Below, one piece after another: positions 1 to 7,909 of a stretch of DNA of 60,247 nucleotides; within the stretch, counting starts at the first letter, position 1; every line of letters begins with the position of its first letter. A model generated the notes under the pieces. That model was not told the DNA's origin. It did no database searches and saw only the letters and a list, made by a program, of their open reading frames with translations. The position numbers and the translations under genes were made by a program. The DNA comes from a virus: the IMG/VR virus record IMGVR_UViG_3300028392_000069, positions 1-60,247 of that record; one strand, given 5' to 3'.

Positions 1-352
1 GGCTGAAGTTACCGGAGCGACTGTTGGGGCAAGCGTAGGGGCTGAAGTTACCGGAGCGACTGTTGGGGCAAGCGTAGGGGCTGAAGTTACCGGAGCGACT
101 GTTGGGGCAAGCGTAGGGGCTGGAGTTACCGGAGCAACCGTAGGTTCAAGCGTAGGGGCTGGAGTTACCGGAGGAACTGTTGGGGCAACGGTAAAAATTG
201 GGGGGACTACTGGAGGAACTGTTGGAGTTACCGGAGCAACTGTAGGTTTAATTGTTGGAGTTACCGGAGCAACTGTTGGAGTTACCGGAGCAACTGTAGG
301 TTTAATTGTTGGAGTTACCGGAGCAACTGTTGGGGCCGTAGTTGGGGCTTCG
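1..352. repeat. Pro-Thr-coding minisatellite, left edge
   Basis: A 39-bp unit beginning ggctgaagttaccggagcga recurs at 1, 40 and 79. It then degenerates into 12-bp-based units (gttggagttacc, ggagcaactgta). On the minus strand these encode VTSAPTLAPTVAP and TVAPVTPT-like repeats. The same unit types form the right edge of the window. Confidence 0.9.
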
Positions 353-3258
353 GTTACTGGGGTTTCTACTGGGGTTGGGTCAAACCCTACAAATTTTCCG
401 GTAGTGTCGTATATGGGGCGTTTTAACCCGGCAGTACCCAAAGTTTGTTTAGTTTCTGGGTCTTCAGTGTAAATAGTGTCTTCCCCTGCCGGAGGGGGGT
501 TATTTGAATCCCTAAAATATAATTTGCCAGTAATGGTATCGTATATTTGTGTGTATGTAGCGCCAGATTTATCGTGCACATAGGTATATATAAGATTAGG
601 GTAGTTCTTTTCTACATTAAATCCGCCGTATACAGTATCGCCGGGATTGGCTGCTGAAAGCGCATTCCAAGCTTTTCCTTGCGCCGATTCTGTCCAGTCA
701 TACCCAGTTACTTTTTTAAACTCTTCATTCCATACAGAATTTGTAGGTTCTGTTAAAAGGGCAGTTGATAGCTCTCTCTTAAATCCATCATTTGCAATTG
801 AAATAGCCCAAGGCGAAGTTATGACACCCAAAAAATCATCTGCTGCGTTACTTTTTAAAGTATTAGCAATTTGCGCAGAGGTCATACCCCCAATTGCATT
901 TTTTAAAAACTCAAGGGGGTCTACTGTTTTTGCAGCTTCGCTGCTACTCATAGCCGACTTGAGCCTGTCGTATACGTCACCGACTATGCTTGTATCTACA
1001 AAGCCCCTTTGACCGGGTGGTATAAACTTGCTAGTGATTGCGCTATCAATAAGTCTTTTTACTGAATCTGAAGCCGCTTTGTTTTCGGTTACTAACTTAT
1101 CGGTAAATACTTTTGCTTGAGAATCAGCAGTTCTTTCGCTAGCTTGGGATAATTTATTTAGTTCAGTTCCCGCGCCCTTTGCTGCATCAACAACATAATC
1201 AATATTGGCATCAGAAACACCTTGCGCTTTTAAATAACTTCTAAAAGCTTCTACATCTGGAGAGTTAGCGTTTTGAAATTGTGAATTGGGATTAACCCTT
1301 AACCAATCAGTTATTTTTTGCGTTAAACCCCGCGCCTCGGCGTCCCCAATTTTGTTTTCTTTAAGGCTGTTTCTAATTGCTTCTTCAGCAAGGCCCATTG
1401 CCATACCCTGTTGGACAATATCATCTTTATACGCAATGTCGTTTTGGTACGCAGTTTTATCCCCGTTGTATTGCTGGTATGTAACATAGTCAGGAAACCC
1501 TGCCTTGTACGCATCTAAATTGCCACGATACTCAATGTACTTTGCATAATCAGGAAATCCCGCTTTTGTAGCCGTATTTTTATCATTTATGTAGTCGTTT
1601 AAACCGCCACCATATTGCTGGTAAGTCTCATAGTCCGGAAATCCTTGGTAACTAGCTAAATCTCCCCCAAACTTCTGGTATGTAGCATAGTCAGGAAACC
1701 CTGCTTTTGCGGCATTAAATTCATTAACATCTCCCCCAAACTCTTGGTACTTTGCATAGTCAGGAAACCCTGCTTGTACAGCGCTTTGATCAAGTGCAAC
1801 TTCGGCAGCAGTTTTATCAGCATCAGATTGGTCAGAAGTAATTTGGTTATCGTTTGCATTTCCAAGTACGTTTACTTGGGAATTAGATAACGCTGCAATG
1901 GTGTTGTCTGCTCCACCTGTGGCATCGACTGAAGCTACAGCATCGCCGCCAGTATTATCAAGCCCATCGGCTTCAGATACTTTATTAACGTTGGTCGGTG
2001 ACTTTAATAAGTCTCTCCCCACTTGATTAGCAATCGTGTTTAAAGCATTGCTGATTGCACCTTTTTCACCACCAGTAACAGCGCCGCTTACGGTAGCGCC
2101 AAGAACTTGGGCTGTCTTAGGGTCTACATCCTGCATAGCAGTGCTAAACACGTCAGTTGCTGCGCTACTCGCAAGGCTACCAACCAATGAATTTGCTATT
2201 TGGTCAGCGTTACCTCCAGCCGCAGCGGTTTTTACTACGCTAGCCCCGGCATTTACGATGGCTTTGGTTAAATCTGGATGGGACAATAAGTCAGGCAAGG
2301 CATCGGTTAAAGCCGTTGTTATCCCGGTGTTGTTAAGACTTAAAGCGGTGCTAGTAACCCCATTAATTATGGCTTGGTCAAGGGGAACACCTTGCGCTAC
2401 CTGCACAGCGGTGCTTGCTACAGCAGTACCAATAGTAGTAGCGGTTGCAGTAGCGGCGGCAGCGGCGGCGTTGGCTGCGGCGGCAGTACCATCAGCAGCG
2501 ATAACAGAGAAAAATGCTGCGTCGGCAGATGTAACAACGCCAGCCGACATTAACGCTTCACCAATGTACTCACCAATGACGGGAAGAAAAACTGCTGCCG
2601 CTATAGCTAAGAACGGTTCAAGTCCTTGAAGCCCATGTTGCCTATTCTGCGTATTTTGGTATGTGCCGCTTGCATCAAAGTTGACGTACTGGCTTTTGCC
2701 GTTGTCAAAGCGATACCCAACAGGAGGGCCGTATTCTACTGTTCGTGTAATTCCATGAGGGCCATTTTCTTGGCTGGAAGAATATATAGGCTCCATTGTT
2801 GTGCCAAATTGCTTTTCATATGCAAGTATGGAATCTGGTTTTGCTACTTCAATTATTCCATTGCTGGGTAAATAGCTATACCCAAGAAACTTTCCTCCGG
2901 GGTCTATCAAAGTTTGTCCGGCCCCGTGCGGATTATCTTTCCATTGAGGAGAAGAGTAAGAAGCAGTCATCCCCGGGTCTTGGACTTGACTGTACGGAAA
3001 TTTATACCCAAGAAAAGCACCTTTTTCGCCGCGTCGATCCGGTTCGTAAACAGGTTCCATCCCATCAAACTGAATCTGGGACATTTCCTTGCCCCGCAAC
3101 ATTGCATCAGTTGGTTTGGGAGCTTCAACAACGGGAGCAATAGTTACGGCAGCGGGAGCAGCAACTTCCGCAGCAGCGGTAGTAGCATCAATAAAGTCAG
3201 ACCCTCCTTGGTCTGCATCCTCCGTTTCGCTCAACCAGCCTAAGTTGATCGGTTTCAT
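1..3258 (-). CDS. Giant repeat-rich virion protein, N-terminal part (open at left edge)
   Basis: The frame is open from an ATG, whose ATGA overlaps the stop of the preceding gene, to the window edge: 1086 codons with no stop. It is probably a tail or ejected virion protein. Residues 1-200 hold repeated short segments of the type 'FLGYKFPYS'/'FLGYSYLPS'. Residues about 215-290 are Ala-rich and hydrophobic. Five copies of a GFPDYxxYxxxGG motif lie at about residues 485-595, followed by helical sequence. The tail is a long Pro-Thr repeat (VAPT, LAPT, KPTVAPVT). The matching C-terminal end is at the right edge of the window. It is the last gene of the left minus-strand arm. The family is not recognised; the virion role is inferred from its place after tail and lysis genes. 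Confidence 0.85.
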   Translation of the reverse strand, partial: MKPINLGWLSETEDADQGGSDFIDATTAAAEVAAPAAVTIAPVVEAPKPTDAMLRGKEMSQIQFDGMEPVYEPDRRGEKGAFLGYKFPYSQVQDPGMTASYSSPQWKDNPHGAGQTLIDPGGKFLGYSYLPSNGIIEVAKPDSILAYEKQFGTTMEPIYSSSQENGPHGITRTVEYGPPVGYRFDNGKSQYVNFDASGTYQNTQNRQHGLQGLEPFLAIAAAVFLPVIGEYIGEALMSAGVVTSADAAFFSVIAADGTAAAANAAAAAATATATTIGTAVASTAVQVAQGVPLDQAIINGVTSTALSLNNTGITTALTDALPDLLSHPDLTKAIVNAGASVVKTAAAGGNADQIANSLVGSLASSAATDVFSTAMQDVDPKTAQVLGATVSGAVTGGEKGAISNALNTIANQVGRDLLKSPTNVNKVSEADGLDNTGGDAVASVDATGGADNTIAALSNSQVNVLGNANDNQITSDQSDADKTAAEVALDQSAVQAGFPDYAKYQEFGGDVNEFNAAKAGFPDYATYQKFGGDLASYQGFPDYETYQQYGGGLNDYINDKNTATKAGFPDYAKYIEYRGNLDAYKAGFPDYVTYQQYNGDKTAYQNDIAYKDDIVQQGMAMGLAEEAIRNSLKENKIGDAEARGLTQKITDWLRVNPNSQFQNANSPDVEAFRSYLKAQGVSDANIDYVVDAAKGAGTELNKLSQASERTADSQAKVFTDKLVTENKAASDSVKRLIDSAITSKFIPPGQRGFVDTSIVGDVYDRLKSAMSSSEAAKTVDPLEFLKNAIGGMTSAQIANTLKSNAADDFLGVITSPWAISIANDGFKRELSTALLTEPTNSVWNEEFKKVTGYDWTESAQGKAWNALSAANPGDTVYGGFNVEKNYPNLIYTYVHDKSGATYTQIYDTITGKLYFRDSNNPPPAGEDTIYTEDPETKQTLGTAGLKRPIYDTTGKFVGFDPTPVETPVTEAPTTAPTVAPVTPTIKPTVAPVTPTVAPVTPTIKPTVAPVTPTVPPVVPPIFTVAPTVPPVTPAPTLEPTVAPVTPAPTLAPTVAPVTSAPTLAPTVAPVTSAPTLAPTVAPVTSA
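1470..1790. repeat. GFPDY-coding degenerate repeats
   Basis: Five related segments with the plus-strand core 'tagtcaggaaaccctgc' or a close variant encode GFPDY-x2-Y-x3-GG on the minus strand. Spacing is irregular (about 20-35 codons). They lie within the giant edge-spanning gene. Confidence 0.75.
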
Positions 3259-3557
3259 GTTTTTACCTTCAGCACATTACTTGCCGAAGTATCGTAGTAA
3301 ATATCGCCTACCCGCAGTGAGGCTAAGTCTGCTTGTGTTGGTAGGCTTGGTGTAGTTGAGGTTCCCGTGGGGAAAAAGCTCAAGCCCGCCACAATATCTG
3401 TGCCGTTACGTTGCGTACTAGCTACCATTGGCCCTGCATTATCTAGCTGATTAAAGTACAGCCGCAATACGTTTGTAAGTTGGTTTATAAGCGCGGGGTC
3501 GTACTCATTACCTATTGCTGCGGGTAGCTTAGGGGCTGTTACATTTTTCTGCGCCAT
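3255..3557 (-). CDS. Small conserved tail-region protein
   Basis: A 100-residue protein placed between the large tail/stabilisation protein and the giant repeat protein. Its TGA overlaps the next ATG, which indicates translational coupling. The middle has a helical stretch (LINQLTNVLRLYFNQLDN). The C-terminal part (LASLRVGDIYYDTSASNVLKVKT in outline) resembles the short modules seen at the ends of phage tail and fibre proteins. There is no signal peptide or membrane segment. The virion role is inferred from context; the exact function is unknown. Confidence 0.7.
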   Translation of the reverse strand: MAQKNVTAPKLPAAIGNEYDPALINQLTNVLRLYFNQLDNAGPMVASTQRNGTDIVAGLSFFPTGTSTTPSLPTQADLASLRVGDIYYDTSASNVLKVKT

Positions 3558-3559
3558 AT

Positions 3560-6136
3560 CTACCTTCTACCATCCGAACGCATGTCAATGCGCGGTGCCC
3601 CAAGCTGCCACTGCGTACCAAGAGTATTGGATGTGATCTTCATCTGCATCTGGCGACCACGAATACGAATGTAAACCTGCCCCGTAAACTCATCAACGTT
3701 AATAACTGCGGGTACAGCGCCGTTGTACGTAACTCCAGCGCTACCAGACTGTGTAATACCTGAGCCCGAATTGTTTAAGCCTTGTAGGTACATAGTTATA
3801 GTAGGTGTCGTACCAGAAGTAGAACCACGGAATGTCAAGTCAGGAATCATACGGTAGACAAATGCAAAATTATGCCCGTCGCCAATGTCGTACTGGGATG
3901 AGGTAATTGATGCCTCAATAGCTACTGGTGTGCCAGAGGTGTTGTCATCTACACCGTTTTCGTGTTCAACAATGTTATAGCTGTAAGTAGCCGCAAGTGG
4001 GTAGTTGCGAAGACCGCTATCTAACCAAGCTGTACGGGCCATTGAGCCGTATTGCCAAAGGTCTTCGGTATAGTTATAGACAACATAGCTGTCAATGGCG
4101 CTACTGCTTGCGGAACAGTAAAACCACCAGACTTCATTAAAGCCTTCATTGGTACTACCAAATACTTGGTCAGATTGCTGAAGATTAATATTACTATAAA
4201 TATATTGGCGCAGGTCACAACGTAGCGTTTGTACACGACCATCGTATTTGTAGAACTTATCTACACCCATCCAATAGGAAACACCTGAAGCCATTACTGT
4301 AGCATTAGGGCCAATAATAGAAACATTGTCTGCTAGAAGCTGTACCCCCCAAACAACAGGAGGTCCAAGGTATTGCAATGAATACATGGTTGAATCTGTC
4401 CATACCAAAATCTCTTGACGGCTTTGCAAAGTAGTAACAATCTTGGAGCCGTGAGACAGGCGCAAGCTACCTGCCTGATTGGTAACAGCAGGGAACCATG
4501 TGGTCAAAGATTCTTGATCCGACCAACGTATGAGCATAGGGTCAAGCGTAGTACTGCCGTAGTCGTTTGTACCAAAAACAAGTAAGAACCTGCTGGCATC
4601 AGATACAGCAAATGTATTTTGATAGAGCGGGCAAGAGCTGTCAGAGCCAGCAAGACTAGACAACAAAATACCACGGGGGGAAACAGATTGTGTACCTGAT
4701 TGTGTGCCGGTAGTATTAATAATTGTTGATAAAGTAAAAGTAAGCCCCGTTGGAGTACCTACCATAGTTGGAACACCTGAACCACCAGCCGTAGTGGATA
4801 GGGTAAATGTCGTTGACCCATTAGTAGCAACGATGTAATACGTTGTAGGGTTGGTGTAGCCGGAAATAGGACCACCAGTACTAGAAGAAACACCTATAGT
4901 TCCAGTAGCACCAGAAGCTACATTACCTTTGTTTATACCGCTAGCGCTAACAAGTATAGTTCCTGTAGCACCGAAAGCTACACTACTGGATTGAGTACTA
5001 ACGCTAGTAGCTATAGTTCCAGCAGCACCAACGGCTTGATTTCCTGCTAACGCAACAGCGTAACTAACGCTACTTATTGTTATTGATTGACCAACTACTA
5101 ACGTAATACTTGAGGCAGTACAACTAAATTGTCCTGCTGTACCTGCGATAGTTACTCCCGATAATATTGCATTTGCGGTAGCAGATGTTGCTAAATTAAA
5201 TGAGCCCGAAGATATATATCTTACGTAGTATGTAATACCGGGTATTAATTCTGGTGGTAGCGCTCCAGTTGTAGCAAGCGTTATAGGCGTTAAATCTACT
5301 AGACCAAGGCTGCAAATAACTACACACGGAGAAGCAATAGATATTGTAATCGTTGTATTTGAATACCCTACAGTGGCATTCCAGTAATACAAAGGAAAAC
5401 CACGGGGGCCATAAACTAAGTCTTGCCCCCAATTTGTTTGGTTCCAAATACGAGCGCCTGTAGCTGAAAGCGTAACCGTTAAGCCATACCCCCATGTGCC
5501 TACAGTAGAGGGTAATGCAACCGCCGGAGGAGTTCCCCAAGTGCTCGCACCCCATCCATCAGAAGGAGTATAGGTAACAGACCCAGACGTAACTTGGTAA
5601 ACCGCGTAGACAGTGCCGCCGCCAGTGGTAGAAGAAGATGCCGTGCCTAAAACACTAATTGAATACGTAGAGGAAGTCAGGTAGGTTAATTGGTATTCCC
5701 CCAACACAGTAACACCACCAACAGCAGACCCACCATAAAAAGTAACGTAATCCCCGTTGGCAAACCCCGGAGGCGCTGTTACTGTTACCGTTGTATAACC
5801 ACCAGAATTAGTCGTTGTGTTGGTAGTAAACGGGTTAGTTAAAGTATTTTCTATGCGGATTGGGGTTACGTCGTAATACGCGCCGCCGTTCTCAATGTAA
5901 AACTTAACGGAAGTCCCGATGCCAAGCAGGTTCTGCCCTGTCAGAGTTACCCAGTTCCACAAAGAACGGCATACTCCAAGAAATGTATTAGCTGAAATCC
6001 GTTGCCAACCGCCAATTTTTTCGGGTGTGCCTTGGCGAAAACGCACCTTGTCGGACTCGTACCAACCACCCTCGTTAGTGTACCGAGTGTTTTCCCGGTT
6101 TACCCCCGGCTTGAGCGTCAGTTTCTGTAAGGGCAT
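3560..6136 (-). CDS. Large tail / DNA-stabilisation-type protein
   Basis: An 858-residue protein. Its N-terminus (about residues 1-45: PLQKLTLKPGVNRE, then GGWYESDKVRFR and PEKIGGW) is a signature I associate with podovirus tail-knob or packaged-DNA-stabilisation proteins of many aquatic phages (P22 gp10-like in role). Residues about 90-180 and 270-480 are Ser/Thr/Gly-rich beta segments that look like inserted immunoglobulin-like or FCCH-like modules. The conserved C-terminal half resumes at about residue 500 (SRFLLVFGTNDYG, then WSDQESLTTWFP). It most likely forms part of the tail hub. Family recognition is from memory; P22 gp10 equivalence is inferred. Confidence 0.75.
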   Translation of the reverse strand: MPLQKLTLKPGVNRENTRYTNEGGWYESDKVRFRQGTPEKIGGWQRISANTFLGVCRSLWNWVTLTGQNLLGIGTSVKFYIENGGAYYDVTPIRIENTLTNPFTTNTTTNSGGYTTVTVTAPPGFANGDYVTFYGGSAVGGVTVLGEYQLTYLTSSTYSISVLGTASSSTTGGGTVYAVYQVTSGSVTYTPSDGWGASTWGTPPAVALPSTVGTWGYGLTVTLSATGARIWNQTNWGQDLVYGPRGFPLYYWNATVGYSNTTITISIASPCVVICSLGLVDLTPITLATTGALPPELIPGITYYVRYISSGSFNLATSATANAILSGVTIAGTAGQFSCTASSITLVVGQSITISSVSYAVALAGNQAVGAAGTIATSVSTQSSSVAFGATGTILVSASGINKGNVASGATGTIGVSSSTGGPISGYTNPTTYYIVATNGSTTFTLSTTAGGSGVPTMVGTPTGLTFTLSTIINTTGTQSGTQSVSPRGILLSSLAGSDSSCPLYQNTFAVSDASRFLLVFGTNDYGSTTLDPMLIRWSDQESLTTWFPAVTNQAGSLRLSHGSKIVTTLQSRQEILVWTDSTMYSLQYLGPPVVWGVQLLADNVSIIGPNATVMASGVSYWMGVDKFYKYDGRVQTLRCDLRQYIYSNINLQQSDQVFGSTNEGFNEVWWFYCSASSSAIDSYVVYNYTEDLWQYGSMARTAWLDSGLRNYPLAATYSYNIVEHENGVDDNTSGTPVAIEASITSSQYDIGDGHNFAFVYRMIPDLTFRGSTSGTTPTITMYLQGLNNSGSGITQSGSAGVTYNGAVPAVINVDEFTGQVYIRIRGRQMQMKITSNTLGTQWQLGAPRIDMRSDGRR

Positions 6137-6139
6137 ACG

Positions 6140-6583
6140 TTAATCCAGTAATCGGCATTCCGCATTTCTGCGTTTGAGTAATCCCGGCAAGACTCGTCCG
6201 CCACCTTTTGTCCAGAGCAAAAGTTGTTCTTTTGCGCCGTCCCAGTCCTGTGCATTTATCTTACGCTTGAGGGTGCTAGTCTGCAAACGTCCAGTGCCTA
6301 AATTGTAGGCGAAATCCACAATAGCGTTGCACTTTTTCTCGTCGGTCAGCAGGACAGGACAGTTCCGTAAAACGCCCGGTAGATACGTGTGCTGTAGTTC
6401 TTGTAGCAGCAGTACAGCGGCATCAGGCTCAGACATTGGATGGTCATTCAAAGTCACCTTGCGCCCATCAGCGTAGTAGGTGCTGCCATAACCAATCGTA
6501 GGAATGCCCGCAGGGCATAGATAGGGTTTACCCCTATACCCTTCAAACTGTTTACACAGTGCTGCGGCTATGTCCAGATTCAT
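6140..6583 (-). CDS. Endolysin, GH24 lysozyme
   Basis: A 147-residue muramidase that cleaves peptidoglycan between MurNAc and GlcNAc to release progeny. The active-site pattern is Glu14, Cys23 and Thr29 within FEGYRGKPYLCPAGIPTIGYG-type sequence. This fits the E-8aa-D/C-5aa-T triad of the P21/P1 endolysin class, with Cys in place of the T4 Asp. The start overlaps the preceding holin-like gene by 4 nt. No N-terminal hydrophobic signal-anchor is visible, so export probably relies on a holin. The length matches the family (about 145-165 residues). Confidence 0.95.
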   Translation of the reverse strand: MNLDIAAALCKQFEGYRGKPYLCPAGIPTIGYGSTYYADGRKVTLNDHPMSEPDAAVLLLQELQHTYLPGVLRNCPVLLTDEKKCNAIVDFAYNLGTGRLQTSTLKRKINAQDWDGAKEQLLLWTKGGGRVLPGLLKRRNAECRLLD

Positions 6584-7074
6584 ATCCCACGCTTTGCCAG
6601 CGTCCTATCAAGGAACCAGTAGTTCAACGTACCCGATACCAACGCGGCAAAGTCAGCGGTCATGATTAGTTTAAACACAGCCTCTGGGGGAGAACCCGCC
6701 ATCCACGCTGTCAAGGCAAACCAGATGTGAGCAAAGCTCCACAATAGCAAAATCCAGTAGGTTGCTACTGGGCGTACCGAAGCAGATAGACTTGCAGCCC
6801 ATCCACCGGCAACTTTAACCATGTCGGTCTGTTGATTAATCGCTGCGTTAAACGCATCCATGACCCCGGAGTCCACCGTTGCCTCGCGCTGTGCGCCAAT
6901 CTCAGCTAGTTTTTGCTGGCCCCGCACGGTTTCCAGTTGGCACTGCTGGCTGAACATTGCCAGTTCATGCGCACGCTCGTTTTTCTTGTCCACCCATTTA
7001 AGGACTTCAGGAGCCAAACGAAATAAGCCCCCAAGTAGGGAACCAGCTATACCGCCACTTAGTAGTTCAAACAT
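6580..7074 (-). CDS. Holin-like membrane protein (3TM type)
   Basis: A 164-residue protein beginning with a Gly-rich amphipathic segment (FELLSGGIAGSLLGGLF). A charged helix follows (about 25-75), then hydrophobic segments at about 100-122 and 132-155. This arrangement resembles the family of phage/GTA '3TM holins'. It lies directly upstream of, and overlaps, the endolysin. Its role is to permeabilise the inner membrane at lysis; that role is inferred from topology and position. The neighbouring 81-residue two-helix protein is the alternative holin or an antiholin. Confidence 0.7.
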   Translation of the reverse strand: MFELLSGGIAGSLLGGLFRLAPEVLKWVDKKNERAHELAMFSQQCQLETVRGQQKLAEIGAQREATVDSGVMDAFNAAINQQTDMVKVAGGWAASLSASVRPVATYWILLLWSFAHIWFALTAWMAGSPPEAVFKLIMTADFAALVSGTLNYWFLDRTLAKRGI

Positions 7075-7075
7075 A

Positions 7076-7321
7076 TCAGTCCTTTTCGCATTCGGGTTTG
7101 TCTTCTTTGTGTGCGCCTACTTTGAGGCCCGATAACCAACCGATTAAGCCTCCGATGATGGTCTGAAAAGCAGGGCCAATGATCTCAAATATCTTGGTGT
7201 TGTCTACTTCCTTGACAAACAAACCGTGGATCAGCGCCCATATCAAAGATAGCACAACGGCACACAGAGTAGCGGTGACCATGTAGGTTACGACATTTAC
7301 TAGCTTGTCTTTACTGTTCAT
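7076..7321 (-). CDS. Two-TM holin/antiholin candidate
   Basis: An 81-residue protein with two hydrophobic helices (about residues 10-33 and 45-66) and a highly charged C-terminus (HKEDKPECEKD). This is the usual shape of small class II holins. It sits one base from the other holin-like gene in the lysis cassette and overlaps the gene upstream by 4 nt. Which of the two membrane proteins sets lysis time cannot be told from sequence. Confidence 0.65.
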   Translation of the reverse strand: MNSKDKLVNVVTYMVTATLCAVVLSLIWALIHGLFVKEVDNTKIFEIIGPAFQTIIGGLIGWLSGLKVGAHKEDKPECEKD

Positions 7322-7632
7322 CTTGCCTTCTCCATGATTTTGGCTCTAAGCAAAGGACTGTCTGATGTGCCTGCCCACTCCGGCAAGGCGTTCCAAATAA
7401 GGACGTAATCGTCCGAACTGCATGATGTCTTATCCAGCCAATCCAGCATGGCCTTGTGGCGCTCTGCTGGGTCGTGCATTGTCCAACCAATAACGTACAA
7501 ATCCTGTACCGCGCAAACCGTTTGTTTGGGTTTTGGCTTTGGTAGAGGAGGCGGCTCCGTAGACAGTATGAGCTTGTCCTGCGCCGACGACCCTGTTACC
7601 AGCATCAAAAAACAAAACAGAAACAAACGCAT
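7318..7632 (-). CDS. Small secreted protein of the lysis cassette
   Basis: From the chosen ATG the product is 104 residues. It has a clear signal peptide (MRLFLFCFLMLVTGSSAQ) followed by a Pro/Lys-rich stretch (EPPPLPKPKPKQ) and two later cysteines. A TTG seven codons upstream could also serve, but it would put charged residues before the signal. The position beside holin and endolysin and the Pro-rich exported form suggest a spanin-like or periplasmic lysis accessory. No lipobox cysteine is seen, so an Rz1-type lipoprotein is not supported. Confidence 0.55.
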   Translation of the reverse strand: MRLFLFCFLMLVTGSSAQDKLILSTEPPPLPKPKPKQTVCAVQDLYVIGWTMHDPAERHKAMLDWLDKTSCSSDDYVLIWNALPEWAGTSDSPLLRAKIMEKAR

Positions 7633-7679
7633 AGAACATGGCTCAAATTCCAACTAGTTTTTTACTAACTTACTCTTAG

Positions 7680-7889
7680 TTATGCGTTTACTGCGGTTTC
7701 AAAAGGCGTTAAATCCTCAGTTGTCCAATAATCTTGGGCTAACATAAATTGCAAATGTTTCTTGTTTCTCTGCATTGTGTCTTGGTCATTCTCGGTCATA
7801 GTCTCTTGTGCCGCCAGTGCGGTAATTAAATTGACGGAATCCATAGCAGCAGAGTAGTGCCTAGCAATTTGTTCTGGGGTATTTTTCAT
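7680..7889 (-). CDS. Small helical protein after tail fibre
   Basis: A 69-residue acidic, helical protein (MKNTPEQIARHYSAAMDSVN, ending FETAVNA). It sits between tail fibre and lysis genes, with no membrane segment. Small genes at this place in phages often encode fibre accessory factors, but no family is recognised here and the function is unknown. Confidence 0.55.
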   Translation of the reverse strand: MKNTPEQIARHYSAAMDSVNLITALAAQETMTENDQDTMQRNKKHLQFMLAQDYWTTEDLTPFETAVNA

Positions 7890-7909
7890 TTTTAAATTTT
7901 CTTAAATGT

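Noticed and set aside
647-2629. Plus-strand frames of 121 and 197 residues at the left edge
   Set aside because: They lie opposite the continuous giant minus-strand gene and look like reverse shadows of its Ala-rich part.
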